DNA of 32,063 nt from Apostichopus californicus (Eukaryota; Echinodermata; Holothuroidea; Aspidochirotida; Stichopodidae): contig JAIPMN010001577.1 of NCBI GenBank assembly GCA_020650975.1, positions 1 through 32,063 of the forward strand, read 5' to 3'. Positions 8,761 through 18,730 of the stretch are shown here, piece by piece (position 1 is the first letter of the stretch; each line of letters starts with the position of its first letter). The notes beneath the pieces were generated by a model. The model was given only the letters and a program-made list of their open reading frames with translations, ran no database searches and had not been told where the DNA came from. The translations under genes and the position numbers were made by a program.

Positions 8761-8965
8761 GCATATACTTTTTAAGAAAAGTCACCCATGTAAGAACCTG
8801 GGTACGAAAAACCAAACAACTGAACGACTGATCCGCTCTCAATTCCCAGTCCCCTTGCAACAAGACTGTCACCGTGTGATCATCATCGGGTGTGTATCAC
8901 GATTCCCCTAGAAGGGGAACAGATACTACACATGATCTTAGCCAAAACGCCGAGAAGCATATACT
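8761..8965 (-). mobile_element. Retroposon with U2 snRNA-derived head
   Basis: On the minus strand the element begins with the first ~45 nt of U2 snRNA and continues into about 140 bp that is not U2. It ends in CTTTTCTTAAAA and is flanked by a 9-bp direct repeat GCATATACT at 8761-8769 and 8957-8965. The direct repeat points to target-primed retroposition. The body can form several hairpins, for example TTCCCC/GGGGAA at 8903-8919 and the terminal ACCC...GGGT hairpin at 8784-8803. A run GGTTTTTCG just before the last hairpin recalls an Sm-site layout but is not a consensus Sm site. SINEs with snRNA-derived heads (SINEU) are known from crocodilians. This would be a separate invertebrate case. 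Confidence 0.75.
8917..8960 (-). ncRNA. U2 snRNA 5' domain (non-functional fragment)
   Basis: The minus strand reads GCTTCTCGGCGTTTTGGCTA then AGATCATGTGTAGTATCTGTTC, which matches U2 nucleotides 4-46 including the GUAGUA branch-site recognition sequence. Differences are a lost C near the 5' end, C to G in stem I that breaks a pair, and A to U in front of GUGUAGUA. The remainder of U2 (stem IIa, Sm site, stems III-IV) is absent, so this is not an intact U2 gene. Confidence 0.85.
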
Positions 8966-9426
8966 GTGTCTTGACTCACATATTTTGCATGTTATCAAGT
9001 ACGTGTTAGAATATTACAATGACTTCATCAATGGCATCATATGGCATTGCATATGAGAAGTAAAAGGCAAGACAGGTGTCGCCCAACTTGTTGTCATTGT
9101 GGTATGTTGAAATATGTACAAACTCTTAAAATTTACCAATTTCATGTTTTCCTCCGCTGTAGCCTACGTAGGCGAATGCTTTGCTAGCTCCAATAATTGT
9201 AGTTCTGAAAGCGCTTTCGCGTTTAGGGCATCGATACCAACCATCAGTAATCTACAGATACCGCCCGTGGATCTATTTATACAAATTTCAATGTTTTGCC
9301 CTTTAGCTCGATCCAGGGTACTGTCCAAGATGTTCGATGTGCCTTGTTGCAACAACCCTGCTAATATGTGGACTATTCCAAATGAATATTAATATCTTAT
9401 CTTTTGGCACGTCAGCACGCATCCTC
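8966..9426. other. 5' flank of PAH
   Basis: Short overlapping open frames on both strands (9114-9392 +, 9164-9355 -) have no ATG-initiated conserved product that I recognise. The segment lies in the likely PAH promoter-proximal area. Confidence 0.35.
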
Positions 9427-9432
9427 TATAAA
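9427..9432 (+). promoter_or_regulatory. Candidate TATA box for PAH
   Basis: TATAAA lies 144 bp upstream of the PAH start codon in CTCTATAAACAG. The distance would give a 5' UTR of about 115 bases. There is no other support. Confidence 0.25.
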
Positions 9433-9575
9433 CAGTAATAATGACAGTGTTTACTAAATGTGTAATATATATTTGCACGCATATCGCATGTAAATAAAAA
9501 GAAAACATTGTCAAGGCAGGGTAACATTCATTCACTTGCAACACAATTTGAGTTTTTCGATTGAAAGAGAACATC

Positions 9576-9632
9576 ATGGATGCTGGAATTGCCAACAAGA
9601 AGCGGAAATTGGAGGACACCAATGGGAATGAT
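9576..9632 (+). CDS. PAH: PAH exon 1 (N-terminal regulatory tail)
   Basis: ATG at 9576 is preceded by an in-frame TGA at 9549-9551, and the 19 codons MDAGIANKKRKLEDTNGND end at a GTAAGA donor (9633) in phase 0. Human exon 1 also ends in phase 0, after 20 codons. The block RKLED aligns with human RKLSD around the PKA site Ser16, but the serine is Glu13 here. The basic run KKRK also resembles a simple nuclear localisation signal. Homology of such a short tail is weak. Position, phase, donor and the RKL alignment together support it. Exon 2 is 8.9 kb away, so a transcript is needed to prove the link. Confidence 0.72.
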
Positions 9633-9689
9633 GTAAGAATAGCCTAGTAAAACACATGTAACGACAATTGACGAAGTATATTACTCGTT

Positions 9690-9845
9690 AGGGCTAGGTC
9701 CAACTAGGCCTAGTAGTAGTAGTACTATTATTAACAGTAAATTTTAACTTAAGATTAGGTCCATGCCTAGACCCAACGTTAGGCCTATAGTTAAGGCTAC
9801 TTTAGGTTACAGTAGTAGTAGCAGGATAGGCCTACAGTAGGTAAC
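9690..9845. repeat. GGCCTA- and AGT-rich simple sequence
   Basis: The start of PAH intron 1 has repeated TAGGCCTA-type words and AGTAGTAGT runs. Related GGCCTA words recur near 11865, 12590-12610 and 12890. This is low-complexity host sequence with no element structure. Confidence 0.5.
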
Positions 9846-10063
9846 ACAAGTGGTATAGTGGTAAAATAGATAATGCGAATAGACAATGATTTTAGGTAGA
9901 ACTCTCAGTGAATCAGGAAGAAATATACATATTCTTGCCAACATACAGAATGATCGTTACCTCAAACATTTCAATCTCAACCTGTCCAAGGGAAAGCAAA
10001 AGGACAGCTTGCTTAAGTCAGATTTTCAAGACACGAACTGCAAAAGTTGCTGTAGGCTAGGCC

Positions 10064-11505
10064 CATGTGACTGGCGGAAGGCCAATGTCTCTCCTGTATT
10101 TAAAAAAGGTGACAGATCTGCTCCATCAAATTTACCGCCCGGTCTCCCTTACAAGTATTATCTGTAAACAGCTTGAACATATCATTGTTAGTAATATGAT
10201 GACTCATTTTGAAAAATACTCCATACTTAGTGATAAACAACATGGGTTTCGTCACGGGAGATAACGCAGTTAGCCGGACTTGTAGATGATTTAACTCAAA
10301 TAATGGAAAATCGAGGTCATGTAGATCTCTGTATTATGGATTTTAGCAAAGCATTTGATGTAGTTCCTCACAGACGCCTCCTGATGAAACTTGAACATCT
10401 TGGCATCAGACACAATACCAACAGAACAATCCAACAGAACTCAAAATGTCATTATCATTGACGGGGAGTCATCAACAAGTTCTCCTGTATTTTCCGGAGT
10501 GCCACAGGGAACAGGTTTGGGTCCCCTGCTGTTCCTAGTCTACATAAACAACCTACCCGACTGTGTCGCTTCTGATGTAAGAATGTTTGCAGATAATTTA
10601 ATTCTGTACCGACAAATGAATTCCAGTAGTGATTGTGACAATCTTCAAAAAGACATAAATTCACTCTGTAACTGGGAGTAAGCATGGCAGATGAGATTCA
10701 ACAAATCAAAATGCTTCATTATGCGGATGACTCACAAGAAGAATATTCCAAATCATGAGTACTCAATGGGTGACTCCATCCTTCAAGAGGTTAAACACCA
10801 TCCCTACCTTGGAGTCGAACTTTCAAGTGACCTTACTTGGTCAAAACACATCAACCAGTCAGTAAATAGTGCCAATAAAATCCTTGGTCTTATCAAACGA
10901 AATTTTTGGAATTGTGCATCATCGGCAAGAGAAACCGCATATAAAGCTCTTGTTAGACCCAAACTGGAATATGCCAGTGTAATCTGGAACCCTCATCAGC
11001 AAATCCACAAAGAATCCTTGGAGAAAGTTCAGCGTCGTGCTGCCAGGTTCGTCAAAAATGAATATAGTCGCTTTAGTAGTGTCACAGACATTTTAAAAGA
11101 ACTCAATTGGGATACCCTCGAAACAGAAGAATCAAAGCACGACTTGTTACCATATATAAAGAGACTCATGGCCTAATTCCAAGCAACATAAATAACCTTC
11201 TTGAAGACAAAGACAAACCAACTACACGTCAATCTCACAGTTTGAATTATAAAATTCCTCAAGCTCAAAAGAACTGTTATAAATATTCGCTTTATCCTCG
11301 CACCATTCCTCAGTGGAACGCACTCCCACCTAATCTGAAATCAGCACCAAACACCGCCTCCTTCAAGTTCATGCTGGAAAGTCAGCAGCACCATTAGCAA
11401 ACTTGAAGGACTGCACGTCAACAACCACATCAGGGGCGATTTGTGCAGTACCACACCAAGACCAAGGCCATAGATGCTATAGGCTTTAGTGGTACTTAAA
11501 TGCCT
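10064..11505 (+). mobile_element. 5'-truncated, decayed CR1/Jockey-like LINE (reverse transcriptase)
   Basis: The element starts within the reverse transcriptase domain (CDWRKANVSPVFKKGDRS), so endonuclease and 5' parts are missing. RT motifs follow in order: RPVSLTS, KQHGFR, MDFSKAFDVVPH, SGVPQGTGLGPLLF, FADN and HPYLGVEL. After these comes the usual C-terminal region RRAARFV...TIPQWNALPPNL, with a stop at 11395-11397. The catalytic FADD is FADN (10586-10597). Breaks include a frameshift near 10135, TAA at 10262, a frame change with apparent deletion near 10430, TAA at 10679 and a frameshift near 11110. It is a dead copy in the sense orientation of PAH intron 1. Its 3' limit is set by the next element. 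Confidence 0.88.
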
Positions 11506-11777
11506 AAAAGTATAGGCCGTGGCTATTCTTATGACTAGTTGTAACAATTATTTATAAACTATTCTTACGACCTCGGCGAATTCATGCGCAGTAAGGTAAA
11601 TAAAGCAAATGTGCATGTAGTAGGGGTAACCCTAAATCCTAACACTAACCCTAACCTGATTATTGTTACTTCTGGTCGTAAAAATAGTACTCCTGGTTGT
11701 AAAAATAGCAACTGCGCATGCGCAATTGGAAATTATTGTTACGACTAGTCGTAAGAATAGCCACTTTGAAAAGTATA
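11506..11777. mobile_element. Mutator-like MITE with 35-bp TIRs and 9-bp target duplication
   Basis: Inverted repeats at 11519-11553 and 11730-11764 begin GTGGCTATTCTTA and differ at 3 of 35 positions, two of them C/T. Exactly 4 bp outside each lies the 9-mer AAAAGTATA (11506-11514 and 11769-11777), read as a target-site duplication. The element is thus 254 bp (11515-11768) with non-matching terminal 4-mers. The subterminal motif CTATTYTTACGAC recurs in direct orientation near 11560 and inverted near 11675 and 11696. No transposase is encoded. A 9-bp duplication suggests a Mutator-type mobiliser, which is an inference. Confidence 0.8.
11628..11657. repeat. Degenerate telomere-like (CCCTAA) tract
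   Basis: The sequence contains ACCCTAAATCCTAACACTAA and then CCCTAACC, about five imperfect units of the metazoan telomere repeat, inside the MITE. It is short and diverged, so it is not a telomere. Confidence 0.7.
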
Positions 11778-13073
11778 ACTTGTAAATGTTATTCACCAAA
11801 AATGTCAGTGTCAAGTGTAAACCAAGATACTGTTAACTCTTATTTGTGATGAAAATGATGTAGGCCTAGGCCTAGTCTATAAAGTATAATACATACCTCA
11901 GGTGACTAACCTATTCCTTATTCCTCCCATTCCTCCCAAAATGAATGAAAATAAGTTTCCTAAGCCTAAATAACATTAGTTTTGCTTGTAAGAAATTGTG
12001 CCCAACGTTAAAGGACTGGTTTATTGGCTCCAATTATAGCACTCTATAGCAAGGAAAGTTTTGTGATTACATAATCAACCTGCCACGGTCATAAATGGAC
12101 CCATGCAGGCTTTACAACTAGCCTGCATAGCTTCTTAACACCATTTGGCTCTTTTTAAAAACACTGTGTGGTTCATATGTTCATGTATACAGTGTTCACA
12201 CAAAGATCTTCATACAAGAACAAATATGTGGCAAGCGTTGCAGACTAATTTGTAAAAAGAGGTCATTGTACGACCAAGCTAGGTCGATTACGTAATCTCA
12301 AGAAACTTTTCCATGATAGCGTGCTATAGTATGGGTCTATACAGCAGACCTTTAAAGCAAAACAGTTGTATAGGATGCATGCGGTGGTGTATAAATATTT
12401 TAGTACACAGACCTTGAAACAGGGATGTTTTTGTTTGATCATGCAGTACAGAATATGCTACTAAAAATAAATCTATAGACCATCAAAGTTTAATGCATAA
12501 TGGGGCTTTAATTTGATGCTGGAATGATCCAGGACTATGACAGGTAGTGTTGACTGGTAGTTGTAGATTTGTGGTACAAGAGATACTTCTAAGGCCTAGG
12601 GGCCTATGTTAAGCAATCGTTAGGCATCTATAGGCTAGGTTCAGACTAGTTATGTAAGTTGCTAGGTTAGGCCCATATGACTTTTCACTTTTGTACTGTG
12701 TTAGGTCTAACTGTGTTGTTTCTAGCTTTAGACACTAGTTCGTCCAATTTTGATGATAGATTGATCTGGCAAAAAGAGGGGCTTCACTCTAGTTTACATA
12801 TGTGTTCTTCTTGATATCAGAGAGTGGATGTTCTTTAAAAAATTCAACGAAAGAAAAGAACAAAGTTGAATAGGGCCTAGCCCAAAGATCTAAATTGTGC
12901 AGCCTTGCATCTAATGATAATCATTTGAGTCAGCAAAGTGTCCCAGATTTCTGGCCTATGAGTCCTATATGTCTAATAGGTCGTTCCCACCAGCGTGGGC
13001 TTGCTTCAAGCATGCAAAGGTAGGGCTAAAATTAAAACTGCAGATAAGCCCTGCAATTTGAACTAGGGATGCA
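11778..13073. other. PAH intron 1, no gene
   Basis: I see host-like AT-rich sequence with scattered GGCCTA words and no coding or repeat structure that I can support. Confidence 0.5.
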
Positions 13074-13150
13074 CCGGCCGGATATTTTTCAAAATCCGGC
13101 CGGATCTTTTTCAAAATCTGGCCGGATCTTTTTTCAAAATCTGGCCTGAA
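13066..13150. repeat. 22-23-bp GGCCGGAT tandem repeat
   Basis: Four units begin at 13074, 13096, 13119 and 13141, each reading CCGGCCGGATCTTTTTCAAA or a close variant. The array follows TAGGGATGCACCGG (13064-13077), which resembles the terminal sequence of some hAT transposons. No matching right end was found, so no element is called. Confidence 0.75.
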
Positions 13151-14892
13151 CTGTTCCTTAAAAAGGTGTTGGTATTAACTTAAATCAATGTAAACTATTT
13201 CCAAAAATTAATAAAAACATTCAAAGTAAGGAAAAATTAGGTTTAACATGTTTAATTGAATTTTCTCAATGGTCTGACCCACTGTTTCTAAAGATCAACC
13301 CAAATAGTACAACTGGGTCATTCCGCCTCAAAGCAACCAATTTTCTGAGAAGTTCCCAGGTGACCCTCTCAGATTTAGATGAAATTTCACAAGAATGATT
13401 GAGTATGTCCCAAATGAACACATACAAAAAATTAAAATCATACTCCATGTCGTTTCGAGATATGGCCCGTTGAAATTTGGTCGAAATGGCCATTTTGCCC
13501 TTGCACGATTCGTGAAAGTGACTCACACAACCGATTTTAAAAGATACAACACAGTTTATATTGATACTGAAATAAGCAAGTGGTGGAAACCACAAAGAAA
13601 AATCCATTGTAACTTTAACACCCTAAGGCAATTGTTTATTTACTTTTGTCAGCGTTTACCGGGCTAAGCTGTCCTAACCCCACCTCTCATGAGGGGCTTG
13701 ATCAAGCTCGGGCTAGCCCCACGCAGAAAAAGAGTGGAGCAATTTGCCTTCTCCTCAATAGGTGGATCAAGGGTGAAGCAAGCCTGCATTTGTGGGGATG
13801 GCCTATAAGAACTTCGAAGATTATCTTTCTTTGGAACAGTAACATAATATTTAAGCACTCTGCAAAGAAGCCAACTCTGAAGTCATTCAAGCGTACTAAA
13901 CATTGGTTTTGCCTAGCCATGCATTTTGTGTACACAAGCTCCACAGCTGGAGGTGTGAACTCCAGTATAAACTTTCTGCTGAAATCTGGACCTGTGCCCA
14001 TATATCGGGAATTCAAGAGTGTTCAGTTCTGCAAGGGGCACTTTCACAGCATGTGACTTGTGCTCTGTGAAATGTTGATCAATTTACTCAGTACTTTGAG
14101 AGATCTGTATGTGTTGTTGATTGGAGTCGCATTCTTTGCCTGCTAGGTTTGAAATAAGTTTGTTTATGATCAAGGAAAGATATTTTCCCTTGCAAAAATC
14201 ACTTTCAGAACAGTCCAGGACAGTGGCATATTGCAAACTGTAACTGTCAACAATGTACAGTTGAGTCAGTTAACACTGCAGTACGTTGGAGCTCAGCATC
14301 AGTAGTAAATAGTCCCAGATCTTGCTAGTTCTGATGTGAATATCTCTGCTTTGTGTATTGATTTCAGTCATGGTAGCATGCCCATTAATTATTGGTATAT
14401 AATATACATTCTGTACAAATAAAACTGCTTTTTGAGAAAGCTTTTGAAGAGTTCAGTCAGATGGAACCAAACAGGAGAACATCAATAAACTGTAAATTTG
14501 TTCACTTTTTATAATCTGTTGCTTTTGGGAACTTTCTTCAAATTTTCTTTGACATTCTTTTGAGAAGTCAGTATTTTTTGCAACAATGGTACATACTGTA
14601 GTACACCTTAGATCTCTGATTAACCTTATAATTTAAACTGATTACATGTACAGTAGTATCTATATCCTTCCATTTAGCAGCTTGTGATACTCACTTGATG
14701 TAACATTGTCATGATCAAGTACAGTTTCGTGTTATACAGTCATATAGAATTATAATAGAGATTTACTGTTAATCTGTTTCATTAGCACTTCTGTTTTCTT
14801 TTTGTTTTTTTTTATGTCTTTACTAATCACAGTTAGCATCACTTAAAACTATTGAAAATGTTTCAATCTTAATGTCTCTGAATTTGACTTTT
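13151..14892. other. PAH intron 1, possible unidentified repeat remnant
   Basis: Both strands of 13266-14056 carry open frames of 90-136 codons, which is more than the surrounding intron. No frame shows a domain I recognise and none is bounded by splice sites. It may be the relic of an unknown transposon. A short nested inverted repeat GGGGCT...AGCCCC lies at 13692-13720. Confidence 0.3.
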
Positions 14893-15418
14893 CTTGTAGT
14901 GTAATTGAGTGTATTGTACAGTAATGTACGGTTATGTTCACTTCTATGCAGTACTGTACAGTACTTTACAATACTCTACAGTAGTATTATGTACAGTAAT
15001 GTAATTGTAGTGTAATTTAGTGTATTGTTCAGTAATGTTCACTACTATGCAGTACTACAATACTCTACAGTAGTGATGTGTACAGTAGTGTAATTGTAGT
15101 GTAATTTAGTGTATTGTTCAGTAATGTTCACTACTATGCAGAACTACAATACTTTACAGTAGTGATGTGTACAGTAATGTAATTGTAGTGTAATTTAGTG
15201 TATTGTTCAGTAATGTTCACTTCTATGCAGAACTACAATACTTTACAGTAGTGATGTGTACAGTAGTGTAATTGTAGTGTAATTTAGTGTATTGTTCAGT
15301 AATGTTCACTACTATGCAGTACTACAATACTTTACAGTAGTGATGTGTACAGTAATGTAATTGTAGTGTAATTTAGTGCATTGTTCAATAATGTTCACTA
15401 CTATGCAGTACTGTACGT
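14893..15418. repeat. 89-bp satellite array
   Basis: The unit starts ATTGTAGTGTAATTTAGTG and recurs at 15004, 15093, 15182, 15271 and 15359-15360, always 89 bp apart. A diverged copy lies upstream from 14893. The units contain TACAGTAGTG and GTGTACAGTA words. Copies differ at only a few bases. Confidence 0.92.
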
Positions 15419-18195
15419 TTTGTATTAGTTGTGTCACTGCAGAGTGGTGTTACCATCTGCTCTGCTGTTACAGAGGAAAGATTTCTAGAGTTATACTACA
15501 TGGAATAAATCTGCTAAATATAGTCTACCAAAAAACCAATACATATAATACAATACAAAATAAGAAAATAACAATAACAAAAACAACAATACACATACAA
15601 AATAAGAAAATAACAATAACCAAAATAACAAAGGCACATAATATATCTTGTTCATTCCTCTCTAGTTTGTCTGCACCTGTTTATAAGCAAGTGTCTGTTT
15701 TACTATGGAGGAGCCATTATATCATAGTCTGTGCCTGAAATGTGTCTAAATGGCTGATGATATGACACCAAACAGTTTAAACCAATCCTATTCTTACTTT
15801 AGGATCAAAGGGTATATTCCATTACTATGTGTAAATTGTATGGTCTAATAAGGACATGGGAATTTTTGTCAAAAACTCAATGCAAAATGCATGATCTAAG
15901 AAACCTTTCCCCTCTGAGCCCTGGGAAAAAGGTGGACTGGTAAAGTAAACAACTTTAATGGCTGCCAATCTGACCTTATCCTCAACTCCTGACAGTTGGC
16001 ATACATACATGTACTCTCTATACAGTGTCACATGATGACATCATTGATCCCCTATATGGCTTTTACATACTGTATATGGTTGCTGGGATCACAGCACTTT
16101 CACAGCCAATCGTCCTTACATACAGGGTCATACTGTACTTGTCTGCACAAAGATATGTTGTGTAGACAGATGTACACACAAAGCTGCCTGGCTAAGGATA
16201 TGACACACCTCTGTCATACCCTTGTTAAATGCATTGTGATTGGTTGATTGTGGTGGTGGGCTGTCTGAGTGGACACATCCATTATTAAAATGGGGGGGGG
16301 TGGCCAAACAGAGCTGTAAAAAAGAGATGTTTGTTTCAGTGTTTTGTGCTGGTAAATGTATGTTATATACCCACCCATGTACATAAACATACAGTAATTC
16401 AGCTTGTCTTGTAACAATTTTTCATTCCATAAGTTTCATACTGTTCCTAAACTTGGTGGACGTGACAATCTCGGGTTGCAGAAATTTGTGGAACTGATAA
16501 AATTAATCTTTCAGCATGATAAAAATATATCAGGAGCAAATAGGTGTCTATATTTCATATTGATGATCTATGATAGCAATTATCTTATATTTGTGTGATC
16601 GTATTGATATCGATGTTTACTATTGGGGCCATTATCGGGAACTACAAACAACCATGCTGAGGGTTGTAAGAGGTGAAATTGATAAAAACCCTGGCCTTAT
16701 CAAAACTCTGGCCTTATCAAAACTGAATTACTGATGGCTTATCAAGTTTGTCAACAGAGTGTTTCATTTTGCAAGTTTTTTATGGTACACTAGATACAGT
16801 ATTCCATATTGTATAAACTTGGTCGTTTATAAGTCACGGGAATAACTATATAAATCACCTGATAATTACATCTCTAAATCTAGGGGTATTTATATCCATC
16901 AGATGAATATAAGTCTCATTTTTTATTTCAAAATGCTAGTCATAATGTTTGTAAAGACCGTAATCTATATTGCTCTCGGAAAACAATGCTTATTGCTGGT
17001 ATGTTTTTGTCTTCTACAGTAGCATACAGTATTGTACAGTGTAATATTTGAGATACTTCTATAACTTTAGACTTTTTCTTAACCCCTCCCCCTTCCCTTC
17101 CCCTACCCCTACCCATTTCCCCCAGAACCATGAATGATGCAACTTTTGGTGTCTTTAGTCAGTTGCAAACTTCAAATTATTTCCCATTTTTTACAGTTTT
17201 TTCTATAAAAGCTTTTATAGGCATGCATGAATTAGGAAGAAAACACAGAAAACCTGTGCTTATGAATCCTCATGGGGTGGGAAGGGTTGGTGAGTTTCTA
17301 CTTTATCTTTTGTTGTTGCGGGAAGGATTCTATCATAGTTTGGACAGTGTATGCTCTGCTATGTTTGCTGTTTAACTTTCCGAGAGATTCATGACCTGAC
17401 AACCATTTAATATTTGAATCAAACCCACGTGGCATTCTCCCAGACCCCACCCCTCCAACATACTTAGGTTTTAAAAACCCAATGGATATACTGTACTGTA
17501 AGTGTAATCTGATTCTGTTTTGCTTTAAAATCGATAATTTCAGGGTATTTCAGTTTTTGAGTCATTTTAGTACCTTCAAATGTTCAGAACAGCAAATTTG
17601 ACAAGTTAACACTGTAGCTGTGCAGAATACATACAGTTTACATAAGTCCTGTTACTTATAGACATTCTCCACACTAAAGCCTCATACAATGGAATCGTTT
17701 GTAAAATTGGTTATTAAGTAAATGCCAGCAATGACCAGTTGTACAGGACTGTAGAGTGTACCAGCAAATGTAGTTCTAGTGATGCATATAGGACTTTGAG
17801 CAATTTATCTATGGTCTATAAACTAAATTGATTCTGAAGGATATCTTCAGACAGACTTAAAATTCTTTTACTGTCGTTGCAATAATTGGTGATGCCATTT
17901 TTTTGTAGTCTCCAGTCGATGATCATGCAGATAGTGTGACCAGACATAAAAGTCTGTTATCGATCACATGCTGTACATATAATATTCACCATCAAACCGA
18001 TGTCAGATATGACATGTTAACTACACTGCACATGTGTTATCAGGTTTATAGATCTTAATGAGGTTTAAAGCCCCTAAATTATCCCGTTGCTAATTAAGAA
18101 TTTTAGGTCATTAGGTTGATTAGTTAACTCTCATTGGAAATGATAACTTACTAAGTTTAAAATTTTGGAATGGTCTAATTGGGGGAACAAACTGT
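15419..18195. other. PAH intron 1, 3' half
   Basis: Open frames here (for example 17130-17375) begin in plain intron sequence and show no domain. Only the C-rich tract at 17083-17123 and AT-rich simple sequence stand out. Confidence 0.45.
17083..17123 (-). other. G-quadruplex-prone tract on the minus strand
   Basis: Seven C runs of 3-5 bases are separated by 1-4 bases on the plus strand, giving on the minus strand seven G runs with very short loops, including TAGGGGTAGGGG. This satisfies the common G3+N1-7 quadruplex rule several times over. Confidence 0.7.
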
Positions 18196-18452
18196 TGCTG
18201 TTCAGAACTGTACACACCATAGGTTTTTGTTTGTCAGCCTTACGTACTAGGCATTAATTTACATACTTCATATGGACCTTTATTACTACTTACACATTCT
18301 ACTGTACTGTAGCTGATCAGTGCTGTACACCATACAGTATTTTGTTTGTCAGCCTAACTTGCTTGGCATACATTAATGGTATGCACCTTTATCACTACTT
18401 ACACTATCTAGTACTATACTGTAGCTGATCAGTACTCAGTACACCATACGGT
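18196..18452. repeat. Diverged 112-115-bp tandem duplication
   Basis: TTGTTTGTCAGCCT occurs at 18227 and 18342, and AGCTGATCAGT followed by a TACACCATA block at 18311 and 18423. The two units contain the same series of words. The array ends about 90 bp before PAH exon 2. Confidence 0.7.
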
Positions 18453-18540
18453 TGTTCTTCAACAAGATATATCTGGTAAATGATAGTAATATCCTCACGT
18501 GTGTAACTTTAATAAATGTTTTTATCTCTTTTGAACATAG

Positions 18541-18663
18541 GGTCAAGCAGAGGGTGGCTCTCACTTTGTGAAAGAAGGACCCAATCAAGAAAGTCATACA
18601 TCTTTGATGTTTGGAATTAAAGAAGAGATCGGTTCCTTGGCCCGAACGTTGAATCTATTTGAG
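18541..18663 (+). CDS. PAH: PAH exon 2 (start of ACT regulatory domain)
   Basis: The exon is 123 bp (41 codons, residues 20-60) between an ACATAG acceptor and a GTATCA donor, phase 0 at both ends as in human exon 2 (108 bp). It reads SLMFGIKEEIGSLARTLNLF, matching human [20 protein letters not shown]. The Gly-Ala-Leu motif that helps bind allosteric phenylalanine at the ACT dimer interface is Gly-Ser-Leu here (50-52). The extra five codons lie in the variable stretch before the domain. The donor lacks the usual G at +5. Confidence 0.95.
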
Positions 18664-18730
18664 GTATCAGTTGTTGTTCGGATCAATCGATCAATCAATC
18701 AGTCAATTTGATAATTACCAACATTGGCTG

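Noticed and set aside
8917-8960. Functional U2 snRNA gene
   Set aside because: Only the first ~45 nt match U2. A stem I pair is broken and the Sm site and 3' domains are missing.
9164-9355. 63-codon minus-strand frame upstream of PAH
   Set aside because: The composition looks somewhat coding, but there is no ATG start, no recognisable family and only weak splice sites.
14893-15418. CRISPR-like array
   Set aside because: The units are contiguous and identical with no unique spacers, in animal DNA. It is a satellite.
17130-17375. 81-codon plus-strand frame as a possible PAH first exon
   Set aside because: It has no PAH-like tail, no suitable donor in phase, and the frame at 9576 fits better in length, phase and donor.
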